NCBI RefSeq assembly: GCF_014873915.1
Contig: NZ_JADBEJ010000005.1
Coordinates: 1,488,001 to 1,552,000, forward strand
DNA length: 64,000 nt
Direction: 5' to 3'
Origin: Amycolatopsis roodepoortensis
GTDB lineage: Bacteria > Actinomycetota > Actinomycetes > Mycobacteriales > Pseudonocardiaceae
Of this stretch, positions 41,863 through 49,865 are shown piece by piece. The notes beneath the pieces were generated by a model, which was not told the DNA's origin, did no database searches, and saw only the letters and a list, made by a program, of their open reading frames with translations. The stretch's first letter is position 1; every line of letters starts with the position of its first letter. Position numbers and translations under genes: made by a program.

Positions 41863-43044
41863 TCAGCCGATCGAGAGAAGTCCCTGCGTGGTGAGCTCGC
41901 CGAGGAACGCCCGCACCGTCCCCCGATCGAGTTCGGACAGCTCGGCGAGTCGTTTGACCGCCTGCGGCGTCCCGTCGAGCAACGCTTTCAGCAGCGGAGC
42001 CGCGGCACCCGCGAAGACGAACCGCTTGCCGTCCGCGAGGAGGATCACCCGGCCGTCACCTTCTTCGAGCACCGCCCTCGGGACGAGGAACCGGACCTCG
42101 GTCTCGTCGCCGTCCGGAAGCAGGCCGGGGGTCGCCGCCCACGGCAGCCCGACTCGCGGATGCGCGGGGGCCGCCGAATCGCGTTCGGCGAGGAACCGGT
42201 CGACGACGTCGCCGGTCAGCGCGGCTTCCAGCTCGGCCCGGAGCGCGGCGGCACGGGCCTCCCGCTCCTCGTCCGTCCCGAACCTCGGGAGGTCCTGGCG
42301 GAACACGGTGCTCGCCCGGAGCTTGTCGGCGAGCCAGGACACCAGGTCGACCCCGGTGGCCGGGCTGAACCCGAGCGTGAGGTGCAGCGACATCTCCCCC
42401 ACCGCGGTGACGTCGTGCCAGTGCCCGCGAGGGACGTAGAGGACGTCGCCGTCCTCGAGGATGAAGTCGTCGATCGGCTCACCGGGCCGCTCGGGCTGCT
42501 CGACGTCGCGATGCAGCGGAGCGGGCCTGGTCGGGCCGTGCATCCGCCAGCGTTTGCGGCCGGCGACCTGGATGATGAACGCGTCGTGGTCGTCCCAGTG
42601 CACGTCGAAGCCGTGCGTCACGCCCCAGCCGGCGTACAGGTTGACCTGGACGCTCTCGCGGAGGTCGTGTTCGAGGCTTCGGGCGAGATCGCCGATCGGG
42701 TCGCTGAGTTCCTGGATGGCGTCGAGCACCATCGTCGCGCCGCCGCGGAGATGCTCGGTGAACGGAGCGGCCTGCAGGCGGGGGACGGTGCCACTGCGGC
42801 GGGTGGGGACGAGATCGGTGTAGCTCTCCATGGGCACCGGGGTGCCGTCGAGCGCGAGGCGCAGGCGCGGGAACTCCAGGCGGTGCTGCCGGAGGATCGC
42901 GTTCAGCGCGGGCCACGGCAGCAGGTCGGCGAACCGGCCCGCGCGGCCTTCGAAACGGCGGTAGGTCTCGCCCTGGACGTCTTGGAAGAACTGGCTGACC
43001 CCGAGCGGAGCCACGAGGTCAGCCAGTGTCGGCGTTTCGGGCAC
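41863..43044 (-). CDS. JmjC/cupin-4 Fe(II) 2-oxoglutarate oxygenase with C-terminal winged helix
   Basis: 393 residues. The JmjC core includes THGFDVHWDDHDAFIIQVAG, giving the first metal ligands His149 and Asp151, and VPRGHWHDVTAVGEMSLHLT with the distal His (about 210); KRWRMHGP matches the oxoglutarate-binding strand. Middle (about 235-315) is a helical dimerisation-like part and the end (about 320-393) is a winged helix, the layout of ribosomal oxygenases RoxA/YcfD. The winged helix also resembles PqqD/RRE leader-binding domains (AAAPLLKALLDGTPQAVKRL). It is coupled, TGA-GTG, to a 43-residue peptide gene, so that peptide may be its substrate. Confidence 0.85.
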   Translation of the reverse strand: MPETPTLADLVAPLGVSQFFQDVQGETYRRFEGRAGRFADLLPWPALNAILRQHRLEFPRLRLALDGTPVPMESYTDLVPTRRSGTVPRLQAAPFTEHLRGGATMVLDAIQELSDPIGDLARSLEHDLRESVQVNLYAGWGVTHGFDVHWDDHDAFIIQVAGRKRWRMHGPTRPAPLHRDVEQPERPGEPIDDFILEDGDVLYVPRGHWHDVTAVGEMSLHLTLGFSPATGVDLVSWLADKLRASTVFRQDLPRFGTDEEREARAAALRAELEAALTGDVVDRFLAERDSAAPAHPRVGLPWAATPGLLPDGDETEVRFLVPRAVLEEGDGRVILLADGKRFVFAGAAAPLLKALLDGTPQAVKRLAELSELDRGTVRAFLGELTTQGLLSIG

Positions 43045-43176
43045 TCAGCCGTCGTTGCCGTCGTTGTCGGCGGCCGCGCCGTTGGCCTTCCCGCGGTCGA
43101 CCGCGGTCGGGATCATTTCGACCTCCAGCAGCAAACCGCTGTCGGGAGCCTGCGTACCTGACTGTTCCTGTGCCAT
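43045..43176 (-). CDS. 43-residue peptide, candidate RiPP precursor
   Basis: A short frame from the ATG at 43176, with AGGTGG six bases upstream, to TGA at 43045, directly abutting the GTG of the JmjC gene. The peptide begins MAQEQSGTQAPDSGLLLEVE, continues MIPTAVDRGKA and ends NGAAADNDGNDG. The amphipathic LLLEVEMIPTAV resembles a leader recognition segment, and the Asn/Asp/Gly-rich tail is a plausible core for hydroxylation. It has no Cys, no signal peptide and only 43 residues. The strong ribosome site and perfect coupling are the case for it being real; function is inference. Confidence 0.6.
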   Translation of the reverse strand: MAQEQSGTQAPDSGLLLEVEMIPTAVDRGKANGAAADNDGNDG

Positions 43177-43348
43177 CCTGCCACCTTTTTCTCAGACGAG
43201 CGGACGGACCGAAAATCGGTCTGGAGCGCCGCCCAGCCTACGACACGTTTCGAGAAAATTCACTGTCCAGCAGGCAAAAACGGCCTTGTGAGCGATCTTC
43301 GACACCGCGGCGCCGGTTCACCCGGACAGCGGTTCTAAGCTGCCATTC

Positions 43349-43759
43349 ATGGCTGATCCGGCATCCGTTGCCCGCCCGCGGTGGGACGTGCTCGCGGCCG
43401 TCGGCGCCGGAGGCGCGCTGGGCAGCCTCGCCCGCTACGGGCTCTCGGTGGCGATCTCCCACCCCCGGGGCCAGTTCGCGTTTTCCACCTTTGCCACCAA
43501 CGTTTCCGGCTGCCTGCTGATCGGGATCCTGATGGCGTCGCTGACCGCGTCGGAGAACCCGCACCGGTTGCTGCGTCCCTTCCTCGGGGTCGGGATCCTG
43601 GGCGGTTACACCACGTTTTCGACCTACGCGACGGACACCCTCGATCTCGTGACGGCCGGGCGCCCGTTCACCGGGTTGGCGTACGCGTTCGGAACGGTGG
43701 CCGCGGCGCTGGTGGCCGTCTACGCCGGGCACGAGATCACCCGCGCGGTGAAGAAATGA
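43349..43759 (+). CDS. crcB: Fluoride channel subunit FluC/CrcB, first copy
   Basis: 136 residues, four membrane spans. Family marks are GAGGALGSLARYGLS, TFATNVSGCLLIG with the pore-lining Asn, and GILGGYTTFSTYATDT with the phenylalanine-track and central Na+ region. Fluc channels export fluoride as dimers. It overlaps the next copy by ATGA, so the two subunits are probably made together as a heterodimer of opposite topology. I see no fluoride riboswitch in the 172 bp upstream. Confidence 0.93.
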   Translation: MADPASVARPRWDVLAAVGAGGALGSLARYGLSVAISHPRGQFAFSTFATNVSGCLLIGILMASLTASENPHRLLRPFLGVGILGGYTTFSTYATDTLDLVTAGRPFTGLAYAFGTVAAALVAVYAGHEITRAVKK

Positions 43760-44130
43760 CCCTCGTCTTCGTCGCGCTCGGCGGTGGTTTCGGGGCGATC
43801 GTCCGTTTCCTGACCGATCTCCGGATGCGCGCGTGGCGGGGCGCCACCTTCCCGTGGGGCACGCTGGTGGTCAACATCGCGGGCTCGTTGATCCTCGGTG
43901 TCCTGACCGGCTGGGCACTGCACGGCGGCCAGCCCGACGGAGTCCGCTCGCTGCTGGCCGTCGGATTTTGCGGCGGCCTCACCACGTTTTCGACGTTCGG
44001 GTACGAAACCCTGCGCCTGTTCACCGAGAAGACGCGGGCGCGCGCGGTGGTGAACGCCGTCGTCACGATGGCCGCCGGGATCGGCGCCGCGGCGGCCGGC
44101 TTGCTGCTCGCCGCCGCCATCTGGCACTGA
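43756..44130 (+). CDS. crcB: Fluoride channel subunit FluC/CrcB, second copy
   Basis: 124 residues, four spans, with GGGFGAIVRFLTD, TLVVNIAGSLILGVL and GFCGGLTTFSTFGYET. It lacks the N-terminal extension of the first copy and begins at an ATG inside that gene's stop. Paired small homologues of this kind in actinomycetes act as a dual-topology heterodimer. The stop lies one base before the convergent stop of marR, leaving no room for a separate terminator. Confidence 0.93.
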   Translation: MTLVFVALGGGFGAIVRFLTDLRMRAWRGATFPWGTLVVNIAGSLILGVLTGWALHGGQPDGVRSLLAVGFCGGLTTFSTFGYETLRLFTEKTRARAVVNAVVTMAAGIGAAAAGLLLAAAIWH

Positions 44131-44131
44131 C

Positions 44132-44557
44132 TCAGGCTTCGGGCGCCATCCGCCACGCCGCGGCCGCGACCGCCTCGCGCTGTTCGGCCGGGAGGTCCGC
44201 CGCCATCTCCTCCAGCTTTTCGACGACGCCTTCGTGCGCGGCGTTCGCGAGCCGGAGCCCCTCTTCCGTCAGCGTGATCTTCAGCGCGCGGCGATCGCCG
44301 GAATCCGCGACCCGCTCGACGAGCGCGCGCCGCTGCACGCGATCCACCAGGCCGGTGACGCTGGACTTCTCCAGGTTCAGCATCTTGCCGAGGTCGGTCA
44401 TCCCGACTCCCGTCTCCCCCTGCGCCAGGACGCAGAGCAGCTGGGCCTGCTGCGGCGTGAGGTCGTGGGACCGGCCGACGTCGATGAAAGCGCGCTGCAC
44501 CAGATGGGAGAGCCGCACCAGCGCCGTCGCGAATCCGAGGTCTTCGGCCGTGGTCAT
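44132..44557 (-). CDS. MarR family transcriptional regulator
   Basis: 141 residues. The winged-helix domain is typical: HDLTPQQAQLLCVLAQGE, MTDLGKMLNLEKSSVTGLVDRVQRRALVERV and the wing ADSGDRRALKITLTEEG. It is divergently transcribed from the FAD oxidoreductase gene, and the 87 bp between them contains a 37-bp palindrome covering a promoter. So it probably represses the oxidoreductase and perhaps itself. The ligand may be a redox-active or phenolic compound, as for many MarR proteins. Confidence 0.9.
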   Translation of the reverse strand: MTTAEDLGFATALVRLSHLVQRAFIDVGRSHDLTPQQAQLLCVLAQGETGVGMTDLGKMLNLEKSSVTGLVDRVQRRALVERVADSGDRRALKITLTEEGLRLANAAHEGVVEKLEEMAADLPAEQREAVAAAAWRMAPEA

Positions 44558-44570
44558 GAAGGAAGTCTAC

Positions 44571-44616
44571 TTGACGATCGTTGGTACTGCGAACTACTGT
44601 AGTTCGCAGTACCAAC
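44571..44616 (+). promoter_or_regulatory. Promoter and 37-bp palindromic MarR operator
   Basis: The 18-bp arms GTTGGTACTGCGAACTAC (44580-44597) and its exact complement (44599-44616) flank one T. The plus-strand promoter TTGACG (44571-44576), 18 bp, TACTGT (44595-44600) is embedded in it, so binding would exclude polymerase. A further half-site TACGAACTA follows at about 44626-44634. Confidence 0.78.
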
Positions 44617-44643
44617 ATTCCGCATTACGAACTAGGGGATCTC

Positions 44644-45720
44644 ATGACCACGACCGTGGCCGTCATCGGCGGGGGATACGGCGGCACGACCGTCGCCAAG
44701 GAGCTGGACTCGTTCACCGACGTCGTGCTCGTCGAGCCGCGCGAGGACTTCGTCCACCACGTCGCCGCCTTGCGGGGGCTCGTCGATCCCGAGTGGACGG
44801 ATCGGCTCTTCTACCCGTACGCCCGGCTCCTCGAACGGGGACGGGTGCTCCGCGACCGCGCGGTGAGCGTGGACCAGGACGGCGTCACGCTGGCGTCGGG
44901 TGAACGGCTCACGCCGGACTACGTCGTGCTGGCGACCGGTTCGGCGTACCCGTTCCCGGCGAAGATCGATTTCCACGACAGCGCTTCGGCGAAGGCGAAG
45001 ATCCGTGCCACCCGGGAAGAACTCGCGGGCGCGGAGAAGGTGCTGCTGCTCGGCGCGGGCCCGGTGGGCCTCGAACTGGCCGGCGAGATCAAGGCGGTGT
45101 GGCCCGAGAAGGCCGTGACGATCGTCGACCCCGCGAAGGACATCCTGCCCGGTTTCCCGGAGGACTTCCGCGCGGAGATCCGCCGCCAGCTCGACGGACT
45201 GGGCGTCGAGCTGCTGCTCGGCACTTCGCTGACCGAGGCACCGGTCTCCGAACCGGGGCAGGCCAAGACGTTCACCTCGGGGCTCACCGGCGGCGGCGAG
45301 GTGACCGCCGATCTGTGGTTCCAGTGCTTCGGCGGCGCGCCGCACACCGCGTACCTCGACGGCGAACTGGCCGCGGCGCGGCAGGCGAACGGCCAGGTGG
45401 AGGTGACTCCCGAACTGCGCCTTCCGGGACAGCCCGGCGTGTTCGCGCTCGGCGACATCACCGCGTTGCCGGAGGGGAAGCTGGCGAAGGTGGCCGGTGA
45501 CCACGCCGAGGTCGTCGTGGCCAACATCCGGGCGCTGATCGAAGGCGGTGAGCTGCGGACCCATACGCCGGGCGGGCCGATGATCTCGTTGCCGCTCGGG
45601 CCTTCCGGCGGCGCGACCTACGCCGAGGAGGTCGGGATCCTGGACGCGGCGACCACCGCGGAGATCAAGGGGTCGCACATGATGGCCTCGCGGTACGACG
45701 AGATGTTCGGGCAGGCGTAG
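44644..45720 (+). CDS. NAD(P)/FAD-dependent oxidoreductase (AIF/NDH-2-like)
   Basis: 358 residues with two dinucleotide-binding motifs, VAVIGGGYGGTTVAKEL at the N-terminus for FAD and VLLLGAGPVGLELAGEI for NAD(P)H, and the second FAD motif PGVFALGDITALPEG. The size and motifs fit the AIF/FSP1 or type II NADH dehydrogenase-like group, which reduces quinones. No redox-active CxxC is present, so it is not a disulfide reductase. It has AGGGGA before the ATG at 44644. Repression by the divergent MarR protein is likely. Confidence 0.88.
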   Translation: MTTTVAVIGGGYGGTTVAKELDSFTDVVLVEPREDFVHHVAALRGLVDPEWTDRLFYPYARLLERGRVLRDRAVSVDQDGVTLASGERLTPDYVVLATGSAYPFPAKIDFHDSASAKAKIRATREELAGAEKVLLLGAGPVGLELAGEIKAVWPEKAVTIVDPAKDILPGFPEDFRAEIRRQLDGLGVELLLGTSLTEAPVSEPGQAKTFTSGLTGGGEVTADLWFQCFGGAPHTAYLDGELAAARQANGQVEVTPELRLPGQPGVFALGDITALPEGKLAKVAGDHAEVVVANIRALIEGGELRTHTPGGPMISLPLGPSGGATYAEEVGILDAATTAEIKGSHMMASRYDEMFGQA

Positions 45721-45722
45721 CG

Positions 45723-45768
45723 CTCGTGAGTGGTAAGGACGGTTAGAACCGTCCTTACCACTCACGAG
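45723..45768. terminator. Bidirectional hairpin terminator, CTCGTGAGTGGT family
   Basis: 22-bp exact arms (45723-45744 and 45747-45768), loop AG, between convergent stops at 45720 and 45772. Compared with the hairpin at 18253, a G-C pair has become A-T (GGTGAGG/CCTCACC to GGTAAGG/CCTTACC) with both sides changed. Confidence 0.78.
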
Positions 45769-45771
45769 TCC

Positions 45772-46722
45772 CTAACGCGGAGCGAGACCTCGCACGTGCG
45801 CGAACGGGTCCTCACCCGTCGGCAGCAGCGCGATGATCGGCGTCGTCAGCCCGTTGTCCACATAGGACTGCACCTGCTCGCGGCAGGAATCGAGGCTGCC
45901 GTGGACGATCAGGTCGTCGACGACCTCGTCCGGGATGACCTGGTTCGCCTTCTGCCGGTCGCCCGCGGCCCACGCCTCGTGCATCGGCGCGAGCGCGTCG
46001 CCCCGGCCGAGCCATTCGTGGAACGCCGCGTACACCGGCACGGTCAGGTAGCTCGAGATGAGCATCCGGCCGAGTCCGCGCGCGGCGGCCTTGTCCTCGG
46101 TGGGGCAGACGAAGATCCGCGCGGCCAGTTCGACGTCCGGCCCGATCTCCGCGCGCACCTTCGGCACGTCGGACGCGGCGAGCCAGTTGGTGATGGCGCC
46201 GTCGGCCTCCTTCGCGGCCAGCCGCAGCATCCCCGGCCGCAGCGCGGCGAGCATGATCGACGGCGGCGGATCGGCGGGCCGCTCCAGCCGGAACTTGCTG
46301 ACGGAGAACGACTCGTACTCCTCGGTGACCTTCTCCCCCGCCAGTGCCGAACGCAGGAAGCGCAGGGTGTCCCGCGAACGCGCGAACGGCGCTTCGAACT
46401 CGGCGGCGTTCCAGTTCTTCACGATCACCGGCGACGACGCGCCGATGCCGAGCACGAACCGGCCGGGCGCCAGTTCCGCGACGGTCGCCGCGCTCATCGC
46501 CAGCAGCCCGGGTCCGCGCGTGTACACCGGCACGATCGCGGTGCCCAGCCGCAGCTGCGGCGCCCACTGCGAGGCCAGCACCAGCGGCGTGAAGGCGTCG
46601 TGGCCCGCCGTCTCGGCCGACCACGCGTCGGTGTAGCCGAGATCCGGCAGCTCCCGCACCATCTCCTCGTGCGCCGCGAGCGGCACCCCGGTCAGCGGAA
46701 TGGTGATGCCCCACCGTTTCAT
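45772..46722 (-). CDS. LLM class F420-dependent oxidoreductase
   Basis: 316 residues with the luciferase-like TIM barrel. GYTDAWSAETAGHDAFTPL and LRLGTAIVPVYTRGPGLLA near the start and FVLGIGASSPVIVKNWN are typical of the F420-dependent branch; the C-terminal HGSLDSCREQVQSYVDNG is also conserved. The substrate is unknown. The ATG overlaps the peptidase stop by 4 bp, so the two are one operon. F420 use is inferred from family. Confidence 0.88.
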   Translation of the reverse strand: MKRWGITIPLTGVPLAAHEEMVRELPDLGYTDAWSAETAGHDAFTPLVLASQWAPQLRLGTAIVPVYTRGPGLLAMSAATVAELAPGRFVLGIGASSPVIVKNWNAAEFEAPFARSRDTLRFLRSALAGEKVTEEYESFSVSKFRLERPADPPPSIMLAALRPGMLRLAAKEADGAITNWLAASDVPKVRAEIGPDVELAARIFVCPTEDKAAARGLGRMLISSYLTVPVYAAFHEWLGRGDALAPMHEAWAAGDRQKANQVIPDEVVDDLIVHGSLDSCREQVQSYVDNGLTTPIIALLPTGEDPFAHVRGLAPR

Positions 46723-48842
46723 GCGTTCTCCTCGCTCTTGACCGCGTCACCGGACAGCTCACGCACGATCCAGTCCACCTGCGTGCGCATCAGGTTCTCG
46801 GCGACCTCTTCGGCTTGCGGCGTCATATGCGTCGCGCCGGCCAGCGGCAGGAACACGTGCGCGCGTCCCTTCGCCAGCAAGGCCGACGACAGGCGCAACG
46901 AGTGGGCGACGAAAACGTTGTCGTCGGCCAGTCCGTGCACGATCAGCAGCGCCCGCGAGAGGTCACCGGCGCCGGCGATCAGCGAGTTGTGCTCGTACGA
47001 AGCCGTTTCCTCCTGCGGGAGCCCGAGATAACGCTCGGTGTAGTGCGTGTCGTACAGCGACCAGTCGGTCACCGGGGCACCCGCGACAGCGGCGTGGAAG
47101 ACGTCCGGGCGGCGCAGCACGGCCAGCGCGGACAGGTAACCGCCGTAGGACCAGCCGCGGATCGCGACCCGTTCCAGGTCGAGTTCCGGATGGAGCGCTG
47201 CCGCCGCGTGCAGCGCGTCGACCTGGTCGGCGAGGGTGACGTCGGCGAGTTTGCCCGCGATCTCCTTCTCCCAGGCCGAACCCCGGCCGGGTGTCCCGCG
47301 TCCGTCGGCGACCAGCACCGCGAAGCCCTGGTCCGCGAGCCACTGCGGGGTCAGGAAGGCGTTGCGGGTCTGCAGGACGCGCTGGGCGTGCGGGCCGCCG
47401 TACGGGTCGAGCAGCACCGGGAGCTTGCCTTCGCTCTCCTCGTACCCGGTCGGCAGCACCAGCGCGGCGCGCAGGCCCCGCTCCCCCAGCGTCAGCCAGG
47501 TCAGGTTCGGCACGACGTCGGGGTCGACGGTGAAGGAACCGATGCGCGCCACGGTCTTCTCGCCGGACACGACGGTCACCACCGGGCCGCTGCGTTCCAG
47601 GGTCCACGACGAGAGCACGGTCAGCGCGGCGGTCCCGGAGCCGACGTGTACACCATCCTCAGTGGACAGACGACGAAGCTCTCCGCCCTCCGTGCGGAAG
47701 ACGTGGATCTGCGTCGGATCGGCCTCCGACGCGCTGAACAGCACCTCGTCGCCGACGTGCAGGATCGAGCGCACCTGCAGCCCCGGCGGGGTGACGGCCA
47801 CGCCGTCGACGACCAGCCGGTGGTCGCCGTCGGCGGCGCTCTCGCGGACCAGGCGGCCGTCGGTGGTCCACGCCGGGACGCCCGCGGCGAGCTCGACCCA
47901 GTGCTCGTCGGTCTCGGTGTGCAGCACCTCGACCGAACCGGTCGCCGGGTCGACCGCCTGGATCTCGAGTTTCCGCTGGTCACGCGACTGCACGGACAGC
48001 AGCGGCTTGCCCGCGACGGACCAGTGCACCGCGGCCAGATACTCCCAATCGGTCTTCTCGACGTCGACGCGGGAGCCGTCGAGGCCGAGGACGGCCAGCA
48101 TCACGTCCGCGTTCGTGGTGCCCGCCGCCGGATACGCGACGACGTTCGCCGCCGACTGCGGGTTCGCCGGGTCGGCGATCGTCCAGCGCGGCACGGCTGC
48201 CCGGTCCGAGCGCTCGACCAGGAGACTCTTTCCGTCCGGCGACCACCAGTAGCCGCGGGTGCGGCCCATCTCCTCGGCCGCGATGAACTCCGCGAGCCCC
48301 CAGGCGATGTCGTCACCCGCCTCCTCTACGAGCAGCCGGTCTTCACCGGTGGCCCGGTCGATCACCCGCAGGCGACGGTCGCGGACGTAGGCGACGTGCG
48401 TGCCGTCCGGGCTGGGCCGCGGGTCGACGACCGAGCCGTCGACCAGCACCGACACCTCGCCGGTGGTCAGGTCGAGGGTGTGGAGCTTGCCCGAGAGCGA
48501 GAACGCGGCGACGGTGAAGGCGTCGTCGACCGCGTAGCCGACCACGCCGCCACCAGTCTCCCGGCTGCGCTCGCGGCGGGCACGTTCCTCCGGCGGCAGG
48601 TCCTCTTCACCGGGCAGCAGCTCAGCGGCGTCTACCAGCTTCGTCTCCTCGCCCGACGCGACGTCGAACGACCACAGGCTGTGCCGGGGGTCGGTACCGG
48701 ACTCGGACCGCAGGAACAGGATGCGGGAACCGTCCGGGGCGACCTTGAACTCTTTCGGCGCGCCGAGGGTGAAGCGCTGGGTGCGGGCCTGACGGCGGAG
48801 GAACGGGAGATCTTCGAGGCTGTTGTCGGTCACGTCCCGCAC
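46719..48842 (-). CDS. Prolyl oligopeptidase (S9) family peptidase, DPP-IV-like
   Basis: 707 residues. An N-terminal eight-bladed propeller (about 1-440; LGAPKEFKVAPDGSRILFLR opens it) gates the alpha/beta-hydrolase domain. The triad is visible: IRGWSYGGYLS (Ser), GLADDNVFVAHS (Asp) and GATHMTPQ (His). FIAAEEMGRTRGYWWSPDG contains the double-Glu motif that binds the peptide amino terminus in dipeptidyl peptidases. No signal peptide is seen, so it is cytoplasmic and probably recycles peptides. Confidence 0.92.
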   Translation of the reverse strand: MRDVTDNSLEDLPFLRRQARTQRFTLGAPKEFKVAPDGSRILFLRSESGTDPRHSLWSFDVASGEETKLVDAAELLPGEEDLPPEERARRERSRETGGGVVGYAVDDAFTVAAFSLSGKLHTLDLTTGEVSVLVDGSVVDPRPSPDGTHVAYVRDRRLRVIDRATGEDRLLVEEAGDDIAWGLAEFIAAEEMGRTRGYWWSPDGKSLLVERSDRAAVPRWTIADPANPQSAANVVAYPAAGTTNADVMLAVLGLDGSRVDVEKTDWEYLAAVHWSVAGKPLLSVQSRDQRKLEIQAVDPATGSVEVLHTETDEHWVELAAGVPAWTTDGRLVRESAADGDHRLVVDGVAVTPPGLQVRSILHVGDEVLFSASEADPTQIHVFRTEGGELRRLSTEDGVHVGSGTAALTVLSSWTLERSGPVVTVVSGEKTVARIGSFTVDPDVVPNLTWLTLGERGLRAALVLPTGYEESEGKLPVLLDPYGGPHAQRVLQTRNAFLTPQWLADQGFAVLVADGRGTPGRGSAWEKEIAGKLADVTLADQVDALHAAAALHPELDLERVAIRGWSYGGYLSALAVLRRPDVFHAAVAGAPVTDWSLYDTHYTERYLGLPQEETASYEHNSLIAGAGDLSRALLIVHGLADDNVFVAHSLRLSSALLAKGRAHVFLPLAGATHMTPQAEEVAENLMRTQVDWIVRELSGDAVKSEENA

Positions 48843-48854
48843 TCTTTCAGACGA

Positions 48855-49709
48855 TCAAGCGGAGACGCCAACGCCTTCGAGCTTCTTCAGTTCGGCCTCG
48901 GGGTCGAAGTCGGCCGGCGGGAACTTCGGGTCCATCTCCTCGATCGTCTCGATCAGGAGCCGCGCGACCAGCCAGTTGCGGTACCACTTGCGGTCGGCCG
49001 GGACGGCGTACCAGGGCGCGGCCGCCGTGGAGGTCTTGGCGAAGATGTCGGCGTAGGCCTTCTGGTAGTCGTTCCACTGGGCACGCGCGTCGAGGTCCGC
49101 GGGGTTGTACTTCCACCACTTCGCCGGATTCTCGAGCCTCGCCTTGAGGCGCTTCAGCTGTTCCTCCGGCGAGATGTCGAGGAAGACCTTCACGATCGTC
49201 GTGCCGGCGTCGGTCAGCTCCTTCTCGAACGCGTTGATCTCGGCGTAGCGCTTGCGCCATTCCGCCGCGGGCACCAGCTTCTGGACGCGCGGCACCAGGA
49301 TGTCCTCGTAGTGGGAGCGGTCGAAGACACCGATCTGCCCCGGTCCGGGGAGCTGTTTGCGGATCCGCCACAGGTAGTGGTGGCGCGCCTCGGCCGCGGT
49401 CGGCTTCTTGAACCCGGCGTACCGCACACCCATCGGGTTGACGAGACCGAGGACGTGGCCCACGGTGCCGCCCTTGCCGGAGGTGTCCATCCCCTGCAGG
49501 ACCAGCAGGAGGCTGCGGTTCCCGCCGCCGACGCCCTCCGCGTACAACGCCTCCTGCAGCTCGGCGAGCCTGCCGCCAGCGTCCGCGAGGTCTTTGAGCC
49601 CCTTGGGCTTCTTGGTCGGCCCGATCGGGAACGAGCCCGGATGGTGCCGCTCGCCGCCCTTGCCGATCCTCAGCGTGTCCCGGACGGAGACGGTGTCCTT
49701 TTTCGCCAT
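48855..49709 (-). CDS. ppk2: Polyphosphate kinase 2 family protein
   Basis: 284 residues. LLLVLQGMDTSGKGGTV is the Walker A loop with the polyphosphate-site Asp; VGFDRSHYED-type segment reads GVFDRSHYEDILVPRV (Walker B), and KVFLDISPEEQLKRLKAR is the lid start. PPK2 enzymes move phosphate between polyphosphate and nucleotides; the one-domain length fits class I or III, which phosphorylate NDP or NMP. The ATG at 49709 gives MAKKDTVSV; a longer frame upstream is not needed. It follows the peptidase operon in opposite reading order with an independent start, diverging from rocD. Confidence 0.92.
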   Translation of the reverse strand: MAKKDTVSVRDTLRIGKGGERHHPGSFPIGPTKKPKGLKDLADAGGRLAELQEALYAEGVGGGNRSLLLVLQGMDTSGKGGTVGHVLGLVNPMGVRYAGFKKPTAAEARHHYLWRIRKQLPGPGQIGVFDRSHYEDILVPRVQKLVPAAEWRKRYAEINAFEKELTDAGTTIVKVFLDISPEEQLKRLKARLENPAKWWKYNPADLDARAQWNDYQKAYADIFAKTSTAAAPWYAVPADRKWYRNWLVARLLIETIEEMDPKFPPADFDPEAELKKLEGVGVSA

Positions 49710-49865
49710 CCGGCGACGATAACCGCGCTCCGCGCACCGCGCCTCCGGTGATCGAGTACGCCGATGCACGATTTCGCCACCCGAAGGAGTCGATACGCAA
49801 TGAACAACGGGTCAAAGCAACGTTTCCCGGATGAAAGCAGCCGGATGGGCATCTAACCTGAACGC

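Noticed and set aside
43177..43348. Fluoride riboswitch before the crcB pair
   Set aside because: I could not find the conserved crcB-motif segments or its pseudoknot in this 172-bp gap.
46815..49751. 978-codon plus-strand open frame opposite the peptidase and ppk2
   Set aside because: Crosses two well-supported minus-strand genes and has no family motif.
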